Source of the DNA: an uncultured Collinsella sp.
GTDB lineage: Bacteria > Actinomycetota > Coriobacteriia > Coriobacteriales > Coriobacteriaceae
Length of the DNA: 10,725 nt
Direction of reading: 5' to 3'
Assembly: GCA_900548495.1 (NCBI GenBank)
Contig: URKT01000072.1
Coordinates: 1-10,725 of the forward strand
In this document: one piece after another, positions 4,926 through 10,725 of the stretch
Numbering within the stretch: the first letter of the stretch is position 1
Layout of the letters: each line of letters begins with the position of its first letter
Notes under the pieces: model-generated
What the model saw: only the letters and a program-made list of their open reading frames with translations
The model's database searches: none
What the model was told of the DNA's origin: nothing
Translations under genes and position numbers: made by a program

Positions 4926-5093
4926 ATGGAGGAAGATCAGGCTGTTCATGCCGAGAGGGAGCTGGATAAGTTCACGCTCTCGATAACCCGCGAGGATAAG
5001 CGGGCTCTTAAGTCCTATGCCGCGCGCCAGGATAAGACGGTGGCTAAAGTCCTGCGCGAATGGATTGACGAGAAGTGCAAGGGGGAGAAGTGA
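4926..5093 (+). CDS. Ribbon-helix-helix (Arc/CopG-type) regulator
   Basis: 55 aa, start ATG 4926 with GGAGGGG (4914-4920) 5 nt upstream. After a short acidic lead, residues ~15-51 (KFTLSITREDKRALKSYA, then KTVAKVLREWIDEKC) match the RHH fold: a polar/hydrophobic beta strand KFTLSIT, helix A REDKRALKSYAARQD and helix B TVAKVLREWIDEK. These form obligate dimers that insert a two-stranded ribbon into the major groove. The stop overlaps the mod start (TGATG at 5091-5095), so translation is coupled. Inferred role: transcriptional autoregulator of the R-M operon, the job usually done by C proteins, acting at the palindrome upstream. Alternative: antitoxin-type RHH, but no toxin partner of usual type adjoins it. 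Confidence 0.8.
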   Translation: MEEDQAVHAERELDKFTLSITREDKRALKSYAARQDKTVAKVLREWIDEKCKGEK

Positions 5094-7276
5094 TGTCTCA
5101 GACGGCGCAAGCGGTCGTTCAGAACCTTGTTGATCGCGCTGTCAAGCTGGGCGATCGTCAGCTCGCTGCCGACATCCGCGCCTTTGCTGCGCAGCGCCAG
5201 TTTGGGCTTGTATTTGAACACAACCGTCCAGAGCGACTTCGCCTTTATGGCAAACCTATCATGGAGGGCGATGTCGTACAGGTGCTTCCCGAGCGTGGTA
5301 AAAAAGAGGACTCTAGCTCCCAACTGCTATGGTTGGTAAATGCCGTTCGGGGGGGGGTTGCTGATCTAAAGCCATATCAATCGCCCTCATATGACGAAAA
5401 CGAATGTGAGCCCCGCTCCGTTGCTGTCGACGATGTCGTGCCTGTTGCTGAATATGACCAGCCGATTTATGCTGGCCTCAAAGAGACTGGGCGTGTCGAG
5501 CGCGCTGGCGATAAGCCCTATCAAGTAGTCATTAACGGCGAAAACTACCATGCTCTTGAAACCTTGGCCTTTGCCTATGCAGGCAAAGTGGACTGCATAT
5601 ATATTGACCCACCCTATAACACTGGCGCCCGCGACTGGAAATACAACAACGATTACGTCGACGGCTCCGACGCCTATCGCCACTCCAAGTGGCTTGCCTT
5701 TATGGAGCGCCGCCTCAAGCTCGCCAAGCAGCTGCTCAACCCCAACGATTCCGTACTTATCGTGACGATCGACGAGAAGGAGTACGCAAGGCTTGAGCTT
5801 CTTTTAGAGAGCGTTTTTCCCAACGCGACCGGTATCCAGACGGTTTCAATCACCATAAACAAGAACGGGGTTGCCCGCGGCAACCAGTTCAAGAGAGCTG
5901 ACGAGTACGCTGTCTTTTGCTTTTTTGGCACCGCCGCGCCGTGCCAAGTGGACCGCAGACTCTATTCCGTTGAGTTCGGAGAACTTGAGGAAAAAGTGGC
6001 TGATGACGCGTCGAGCAGCCGCTCCCAACGTAAAGTACGTTGGGAGTGGCTGCTGAGGGGCGGTCCCAATGCCGCTCGCACCGCAAGGCCGAACCTCTTC
6101 TATCCCATCTATATCGATGAGGAGACCGCGACAATTAAGGAGCTCGGCGCTTCTCTCCCCCTTGAACAAGACTGGACAAAGATACCGACAAAAACGGGTC
6201 TCAGGGCAGTTTGGCCTATTAGGACCGATGGCCGAGAGGCGACTTGGAGGATCTCCCAGAATGCTCTACAGGCCAAGCTTGATCGCGGGTGCGCAAAAGT
6301 AGGTGAGTACAACAAAAAGAGTGATCGGTACTCCCTCCTTTACCTAGGAGATTCCCAAGAGGAGCGTCTCAAGAATGGAGAAATTAAACTCATCGGCAAG
6401 GCTGAGGATGGGTCCTTGCTTCTCGAAGAGCAGGGAGAGCGCTCTGCCATTCCAACAACTGTTTGGAGTGGCACGCAGTTCTCTGCCGGTGAATACGGGA
6501 GCCGATATATCAAAAAGTTCATCGGCGATAGGCGCTTCACATTTCCAAAGTCCCTTTATGCGACCGAGCTCTCAATCGCTTCCGTTGTTGCCGACAAGCC
6601 CGACGCCCTTGTAGTCGATTTCTTCTCAGGATCGGGCACCACGGCACATGCCGTCATGCGCTTGAACCATCAGGACGGCGGGCGCAGGCGCTCCATCAGC
6701 GTAACGAATAACGAGGTCTCCGAGGACGAATCCAAAAAGCTCACCAAGCGCGGTCTTCGCCAGGGCGACCCCGAATGGGAGGCGCTGGGCATCTGCCAGT
6801 ACGTTACCAAACCACGCGTCACGGCGGCCATCACGGGCAAGACGCCCGAGGGCGATTCCATCAAGGGTGACTACAAGTTCACCGACGAGTTCCCCATGGC
6901 CGACGGCTTCGAGGAAAACGCCGTCTTCTTTGACCTCACCTACGAAGACCCGGACGCCGTCGAGCTGGGCGTGGCCTTCGAGGAGATCGCGCCCCTGCTC
7001 TGGCTGCGCGCTGGTTCGCGTGGCAGCATCATCAAGCACGAACAGCCGGGCTTTGCCATGGCCGACGCCTACGCCGTCCTCTTCGACTTTGCTTCGGTCG
7101 GCGCTTTCATAGACGCCGTCAAGCAGAATGCCAGCATAGGGTGCGCCTATGTGATCACGGACGACACGGCTCGATACGCCTCCGTCAAGGCACAACTGCC
7201 TGGGCTCGACGTCGTCCGCCTGTACGAGAACTACCTGCAATCGTTCAAGATTGCCGCCGAGGATGCGGTGAGGTAA
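5093..7276 (+). CDS. mod: Type III-like N6-adenine DNA methyltransferase (Mod, beta class)
   Basis: 727 aa from ATG 5093 (GGGGGAG just upstream); a GTG at 5075 is possible but would lie inside the RHH gene without its own ribosome site. NGENYHAL (148-155) leads into the catalytic DPPYNTG (172-178, motif IV). The AdoMet-binding DFFSGSGTT (509-517, motif I) comes after it, so the order IV-TRD-I makes it beta class, as in type III Mod. The central part (~190-490), with KVRWEWLLRGG (314-323) and RPNLFYPIY, is the target-recognition region. Residues ~540-727 are a C-terminal domain of the COG2189 kind. Mod sets the specificity and methylates one strand; it forms the complex with Res encoded 2 bp downstream. 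Oddities: a G9 tract at codons 86-89, an inverted repeat at 6014-6054, and AGA/AGG arginine codons concentrated in the TRD. Confidence 0.92.
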   Translation: MSQTAQAVVQNLVDRAVKLGDRQLAADIRAFAAQRQFGLVFEHNRPERLRLYGKPIMEGDVVQVLPERGKKEDSSSQLLWLVNAVRGGVADLKPYQSPSYDENECEPRSVAVDDVVPVAEYDQPIYAGLKETGRVERAGDKPYQVVINGENYHALETLAFAYAGKVDCIYIDPPYNTGARDWKYNNDYVDGSDAYRHSKWLAFMERRLKLAKQLLNPNDSVLIVTIDEKEYARLELLLESVFPNATGIQTVSITINKNGVARGNQFKRADEYAVFCFFGTAAPCQVDRRLYSVEFGELEEKVADDASSSRSQRKVRWEWLLRGGPNAARTARPNLFYPIYIDEETATIKELGASLPLEQDWTKIPTKTGLRAVWPIRTDGREATWRISQNALQAKLDRGCAKVGEYNKKSDRYSLLYLGDSQEERLKNGEIKLIGKAEDGSLLLEEQGERSAIPTTVWSGTQFSAGEYGSRYIKKFIGDRRFTFPKSLYATELSIASVVADKPDALVVDFFSGSGTTAHAVMRLNHQDGGRRRSISVTNNEVSEDESKKLTKRGLRQGDPEWEALGICQYVTKPRVTAAITGKTPEGDSIKGDYKFTDEFPMADGFEENAVFFDLTYEDPDAVELGVAFEEIAPLLWLRAGSRGSIIKHEQPGFAMADAYAVLFDFASVGAFIDAVKQNASIGCAYVITDDTARYASVKAQLPGLDVVRLYENYLQSFKIAAEDAVR
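5349..5357 (+). repeat. G9 homopolymer in mod, candidate phase-variation tract
   Basis: Nine consecutive G form part of codons 86-89 (Arg-Gly-Gly-Val). Losing one G gives a TAA within seven codons; gaining one gives a TGA within six. The sequenced state is ON. Slippage is inferred. Confidence 0.7.
6014..6054. repeat. Near-perfect inverted repeat inside the mod TRD
   Basis: AGCAGCC-G-CTCCCAACGT (6014-6031) faces ACGTTGGGAG-T-GGCTGCT (6037-6054) across AAAGT. The 18-bp arms differ at one position only, G6021/T6047, which is a G-U pair in RNA. It encodes residues around SQRKVRWEWLL. No U-tract follows. Confidence 0.85.
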
Positions 7277-7278
7277 AC

Positions 7279-10188
7279 ATGAGAGTCGAACTTAAGGATT
7301 TCCAAGCCGGTGCGGTCGCGACCCTGGCGAACAAGTTGCAGTCGATGCGCCGACGCTACGAGCAGGACGGCGAGCTGTCCTCGATATGCCTCGCATCTCC
7401 CACGGGGTCGGGCAAAACGGTCATGTGCGCAGCGACGATCGAAGCGCTCTTCTTCGGAGACGACGATCTGAGCCTCATGCCCGACGAGAATGCCGTCGTT
7501 CTTTGGCTCTCGGATTCCCCGAGCCTGAACGAGCAGACGAGCGTGCGTTTCTCAAACGTGGCGGACAAGCTGGCAGACAGCATCCTTGACAGGCGCCACC
7601 TGGTCACAATTACCAACGACTTCGGAGCCGCGCACGACATTCTCGAGCCGCGCCACGTCTATTTCCTCAGCAAGGACCTACTCAGTAAGAACGGCCTGCT
7701 CACCAAGGGTAGTGAGGCCAACTCCGGCCGCGTGTTCTGGGACATCCTTGACCGCACCATCAGGGACCCGGAGCGTAACCTCTATCTGTTTATAGACGAG
7801 GCCCATCGCGGTCTGGGGGCCAATGCCTCGAGCGAGCGCGGCACCGCGACGATCTACGCCAGCCTCATTGATGGGCTCGACGGCCGTGCAGCGATGCCCA
7901 TCGTCGTCGGGGTCTCTGCCACGCCGCAGAGGTTCGAGGCGGCCATGGACCAGCGCGCCGATCGCGTACGTATGCCAAAGGTCGCTGTGACCCCTCGCGA
8001 GGTCCAGGAGTCAGGTCTGCTCAAGGACATCATCGAGTTGCGCGTGCCAGAGAAGGACGACCCGGTCAAGCACCAGTACCTCACTATGGCGTGCGAGCGC
8101 TATGCCCTGACTTGCCGCGAATGGGGCGAGTACTGTGCCCGTGAGGGCGAGAGCCCCGTCAACCCGCTGCTGCTCATCCAAGCGGCGGACAACGTGAGCA
8201 ACTCGGCCCTGGCTGAGATGTGCGACCAGATCACGGGCCTGGTCCCCGGCCTTTCCGAGGCGATGTCGTTCGCCAACGTCTTCGGCGAGCATAAGGACAT
8301 CGCGGCGGGAAAATACCTTATTCCCTATGTCGAACCCGAGTTCGTTCAGGACACCTCGCGCATTCGCGTGCTCTTCGCCAAGGAGGCTGTCTCCAACGGA
8401 TGGGACTGCCCGCGAGCGGAGGTCATCTTCTCGCAGCGCAGGCGTTCGGACTCGACCTATATCGCACAGCTCGTGGGGCGTATGGTACGCACTCCACTTG
8501 CGCGGCGCATCGAATCCGATGATCTTTTGAACTCCGTCGCCTGCTACCTGCCCCAGTTCAATCCCGAGGGCACTCAGGACGTGGTCGACTACCTCATGGG
8601 CCGTAAGGACGATATGGGCGAGAGCTCCATCGGCAAGCAGAACATCGTTCTCAACCCCGTGACTATCACGGCGGCTGCGCCCAAGTCCGAAGCCGACTAC
8701 CAACAGGAGCTCAAGGCGTACGAGGAGAACGAGAAAGCCATCGAGGCGGCGCGGCAGGCACAACCCGGCTACCAGGCGCCGCTTGCCGGCATAGCGATTC
8801 AGGAGCCGTTGGACATGCAGGGAGCGCAGCCCTCGCTTGCCTCGGCGGTCAGGCCCGTCGACGTCCCGGCGCCAGAAGCGGAGCTGGCGCCTCAGCCCGC
8901 AACGGGCAACTACGTTGCAGCGTCTGCCCCGCAGCAACCTGCGACACCTGAGCCAAGTTCCGCACAGACCGAGCCGACCCAGCCCGTCTCGGTCGTAATA
9001 CCCGTGCCCATGGCAAAGCCCAAGCCGCCCACCAAGCGCGAGCAGTCTTTCACGCATCAGGAGTGGCAGGGCATCCGCACAGCCTTCGATTCCATCCCCG
9101 TGCAGCGCATTCCGAAAAAGGCCAGGAACGAATTCCAGAGCCTGGTTAAGACGGCGACTCTGCTTGTCGAGACTGGCCTCGATGTCAATGCCGCGGCCGA
9201 CGTGAAAAAACAGTTCGTCCAGAAGCTCAAGGGATACATCGTTGCTAACGAGGACGAGTACCACGAAGCCAAACACGACGTAGAGGTTGCCGAGACCGTC
9301 AAGATCACGCTCGACAAGCTCAACGAGACCGAGGACCAGGAGCAGGAGGAGGCCCGCACGGACGCCGAGGGCCTCAGAAAGGCCGCCCGCGACGCCGACA
9401 TGCATTTCACTAAGGAGTTTGCGAATGAGTATCGCCGCGCCAACTTCAAGGAGCTTGGGCGGCCCGAGTGCGACCTGCGCCTTGCCGCAGCGGTGCGCAC
9501 GCAGGCCATCGTTGATGCGCTCGAGGGCTGGGCGGCTCAATGCCGAAAGGAATACTTCGATAAGGTCGATGGATCTGGCGATTATGACTACCTTAACGAC
9601 GCGGCAAAGCAGCGCTACGACGAGCTGGCCCGTGAAACTGAGGGCAAGCGCCTCACAAAGATAGAGTGGCCCACGTCTACCAGCACGTCGGACGACTTCG
9701 CTAAATATCCGTGCCATATCGTGCAGAAAGAGGACGGCCTCTGCCCGCTCGACCTGAACCCGGCGGAAGACTATATCGTTAGGAACGAATTGGCAAAGAA
9801 TCGCACGGTTGCCTTCTATCGCAATCCGTCGGGCAGCATGTCTGCTAAGGCGTTTTCGATTCCGTACATGTCTTCGGTGGGACGCAAAGCCCTGCATCCA
9901 GACTTCCTCTTCTTCGTGAAGGATGCAGCGGGCGTCATCAGGCCGTCCATCGTTGACCCTCATGGCGAGTTCCTCGGCGACACGCTAGCAAAGCTTAGGG
10001 GCTATGTGACCTATCTACGCGATTATCCCGATGTGTTCAAGCAGGTACTCTTTGTCGGGGATATGGGCGAGGGCGTGTACAAGGTGCTCAACCTCTTGCG
10101 ATCCGATGTGCAGGATGCCGTGATGGGCTACAGCGATGTCGACTGTAAGGCGCTCTTCTACGGCTCCTTCGCAAACGACTATCACTAG
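7279..10188 (+). CDS. res: Type III-like restriction subunit: SF2 helicase-nuclease (Res)
   Basis: 969 aa, start ATG 7279, 2 bp after the mod stop; the GGTGAGGT ribosome site lies in the mod end. SF2 helicase motifs in order: DFQ near residue 8, Walker A ASPTGSGKT (39-47), DEAH (173-176), SATPQR (213-218), NGWDCPRAEV, and motif VI QLVGRMVRTP (397-406). A Pro/Ala/Gln-rich, low-complexity linker spans ~470-590. It is followed by a helical region and a C-terminal nuclease-like domain HPDFLFF (873-879), VDPHG (892-896) and K905. That reads as a PD-(D/E)xK relative in which the usual E-x-K is VDPHG, a pattern I recall from this family rather than a mutation here. With Mod it would use ATP to scan DNA and cleave unmethylated targets. 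Length is close to classical type III Res (~970 aa). Confidence 0.9.
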   Translation: MRVELKDFQAGAVATLANKLQSMRRRYEQDGELSSICLASPTGSGKTVMCAATIEALFFGDDDLSLMPDENAVVLWLSDSPSLNEQTSVRFSNVADKLADSILDRRHLVTITNDFGAAHDILEPRHVYFLSKDLLSKNGLLTKGSEANSGRVFWDILDRTIRDPERNLYLFIDEAHRGLGANASSERGTATIYASLIDGLDGRAAMPIVVGVSATPQRFEAAMDQRADRVRMPKVAVTPREVQESGLLKDIIELRVPEKDDPVKHQYLTMACERYALTCREWGEYCAREGESPVNPLLLIQAADNVSNSALAEMCDQITGLVPGLSEAMSFANVFGEHKDIAAGKYLIPYVEPEFVQDTSRIRVLFAKEAVSNGWDCPRAEVIFSQRRRSDSTYIAQLVGRMVRTPLARRIESDDLLNSVACYLPQFNPEGTQDVVDYLMGRKDDMGESSIGKQNIVLNPVTITAAAPKSEADYQQELKAYEENEKAIEAARQAQPGYQAPLAGIAIQEPLDMQGAQPSLASAVRPVDVPAPEAELAPQPATGNYVAASAPQQPATPEPSSAQTEPTQPVSVVIPVPMAKPKPPTKREQSFTHQEWQGIRTAFDSIPVQRIPKKARNEFQSLVKTATLLVETGLDVNAAADVKKQFVQKLKGYIVANEDEYHEAKHDVEVAETVKITLDKLNETEDQEQEEARTDAEGLRKAARDADMHFTKEFANEYRRANFKELGRPECDLRLAAAVRTQAIVDALEGWAAQCRKEYFDKVDGSGDYDYLNDAAKQRYDELARETEGKRLTKIEWPTSTSTSDDFAKYPCHIVQKEDGLCPLDLNPAEDYIVRNELAKNRTVAFYRNPSGSMSAKAFSIPYMSSVGRKALHPDFLFFVKDAAGVIRPSIVDPHGEFLGDTLAKLRGYVTYLRDYPDVFKQVLFVGDMGEGVYKVLNLLRSDVQDAVMGYSDVDCKALFYGSFANDYH

Positions 10189-10255
10189 GATTGTCGGGAT
10201 TTGCCTAGCGGGCGTCTTGGATCATATACCAGAACTGAATTAGTAAGGCTCGCTA

Positions 10256-10297
10256 AGGCGGCCGTCCGTTAGGAGCGGCCGCCTCTCTTCAGTCTTG
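10256..10297 (+). terminator. Terminator of the R-M operon
   Basis: AGGCGGCCG (10256-10264) / CGGCCGCCT (10276-10284), with an inner TCC/GGA pairing round a GTTA loop. It is followed by a pyrimidine-rich CTCTTCAGTCTT, so the tail is weak in U. It lies 67 nt after the res stop. Confidence 0.7.
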
Positions 10298-10472
10298 ACC
10301 AATGATTTCAAGCGTTTCGGTGGCATTCGCCGGTCATGACGTCGTATCCGTTACGTGGGTGGCACCTCCGCTACGCCGCGTCAAGGGGCCCATGAGACCC
10401 CGCACAAACCTCCGCTCCGCTCCGGTTGGTGGAGGTCGTCATGGACTCCCTTGACCCGTCTTCGCTCCGGTG

Positions 10473-10495
10473 CGGCTTTGCAGGGAGCAAAGCCG
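10473..10495. repeat. 9-bp perfect inverted repeat
   Basis: CGGCTTTGC (10473-10481) and GCAAAGCCG (10487-10495) with a 5-nt centre. A third copy of CGGCTTTGC occurs at 10520-10528. Possible binding site or nick-region hairpin; function not known. Confidence 0.55.
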
Positions 10496-10577
10496 ACGAC
10501 GACGCGCGGCGTCGCCATTCGGCTTTGCCCGCAAGGGCGAGATATTCAGGGCAGCGTGCCCGGAAACGGAGGAAGAC

Positions 10578-10699
10578 ATGCAGGAGCTGATGACGAGGGA
10601 GATTGCGGAGGGGCTGCCGAGGCTCTATGAGCAAGACGGCGCGGAAGACCCCACGGTATACGTCCACTACTTCTCGTGCGTGAACGGATGGGACTGGTG
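10578..10699 (+). CDS. DUF2958-type protein, N-terminus only
   Basis: Partial: the right adapter cuts the gene at 10699/10700. The start ATG 10578 has GGAGG five to six bases upstream. The 40 visible residues (MQELMTREIAEGLPRLYEQD, then PTVYVHYFSCVNGWDW) match the opening of DUF2958 proteins: L-T-x-E-I/L, L-P-x-L-Y, then V-Y-V-x-x-F and a W-x-W. Those proteins are about 110 aa, of unknown function, and are common on plasmids and conjugative elements near DNA-processing genes. This supports a mobile-element setting. The call rests on pattern memory of a short stretch, so it is moderate. Confidence 0.68.
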
Positions 10700-10725
10700 C
10701 TGTCTCTTATACACATCTCCGAGCC
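10700..10725 (-). other. Illumina Nextera adapter (artefact)
   Basis: Positions 10700-10718 are CTGTCTCTTATACACATCT, the reverse complement of the mosaic end. CCGAGCC (10719-10725) is the start of the read-2 adapter. It marks the right end of native DNA. Confidence 0.97.

Larger units (their letters stand above)
10189..10577. other. 389-bp non-coding stretch, hairpin-rich
   Basis: No convincing gene. It contains the operon terminator (10256-10284) and then a series of inverted repeats. GTCAAGGG (10380-10387) pairs with CCCTTGAC (10448-10455), nested around ACCTCC/GGAGGT (10408-10413 and 10431-10436). Next are CGGCTTTGC/GCAAAGCCG (10473-10495), GCCC-GCAA-GGGC (10527-10538) and GGGCA-GCG-TGCCC (10549-10561). 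Such density is typical of transfer or single-strand origins and of regulatory leaders. Confidence 0.5.

Noticed and set aside
5075..5092. GTG start for mod six codons upstream
   Set aside because: It lies inside the RHH gene without its own ribosome site; the ATG at 5093 overlaps the RHH stop and has GGGGGAG upstream.
7141..7278. Upstream extension of res
   Set aside because: It would overlap the end of mod by over 130 bp; ATG 7279 has a ribosome site and gives a standard N-terminus leading to the helicase motifs.
8011..9963. 650-codon minus-strand frame
   Set aside because: Antisense shadow of res; no ribosome site or recognisable domain, while res has all helicase motifs in order.
9952..9966. 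Loss of nuclease active site in Res (VDPHG)
   Set aside because: I recall VDPHG followed by a downstream Lys as usual in this family, so it is not evidence of inactivation by itself.

Overview
The window is a 10.7-kb assembled fragment with Illumina Nextera adapter sequence at both physical ends (1-49 and 10700-10725), so about 10.65 kb is native DNA and both ends are artificial breaks. The native DNA is GC-rich and has strong Shine-Dalgarno sites and short intergenic gaps. Its genes look like those of gut Actinobacteria, most likely Coriobacteriia (Collinsella or a relative). That taxonomic call is an inference, because no rRNA or housekeeping marker is present. The gene mix points to the accessory part of a plasmid, integrative element or prophage.

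Left part (50-1341, minus strand): four consecutive genes form a mobile-element replication module. In transcription order they are two small excisionase-type HTH proteins, a winged-HTH replisome-organiser-like protein, and the truncated start of a DnaC-like helicase loader with a Cys-rich N-terminus. The organiser gene contains four in-frame 33-bp repeats (323-454), an iteron-like array placed much as the lambda origin lies inside gene O. A non-coding stretch follows (1342-2079), with an intrinsic terminator, a Gram-positive-type SOS box and a long hairpin.

Middle part (2080-3966, minus strand): a YjdF-family (DUF2992) gene has its own promoter and a 5' leader that looks like a yjdF riboswitch. 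Upstream of it lie three successive leftward intrinsic terminators, two of which belong to repeated ~55-bp units. Next comes an Abi_2 (AbiD/AbiF-type) HEPN protein, a presumed abortive-infection RNase.

The 960-bp gap 3967-4925 holds a strong rightward terminator with no recognised gene in front of it, a region with competing hairpins and a broken ORF, a cluster of GTACTCA boxes, and a promoter overlapped by a 22-bp palindrome of TACGTAAT repeats.

Right part (4926-10188, plus strand): a tight three-gene operon encodes a 55-aa ribbon-helix-helix regulator, a type III-like beta-class DNA methyltransferase (Mod) and a helicase-nuclease (Res). It ends in a terminator at 10256. The mod gene carries a G9 homopolymer near its 5' end, where a one-base slip in either direction gives an almost immediate stop, so it is a good candidate for phase variation. 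Its target-recognition region is richer in AGA/AGG arginine codons than its flanks and contains an 18-bp-arm inverted repeat. After a hairpin-rich non-coding stretch, a DUF2958-type gene begins and is cut by the right adapter.

Overall this is a mobile-element backbone carrying two defence modules, Abi-HEPN and a regulated, probably phase-variable type III-like R-M system, plus a riboswitch-controlled yjdF gene.
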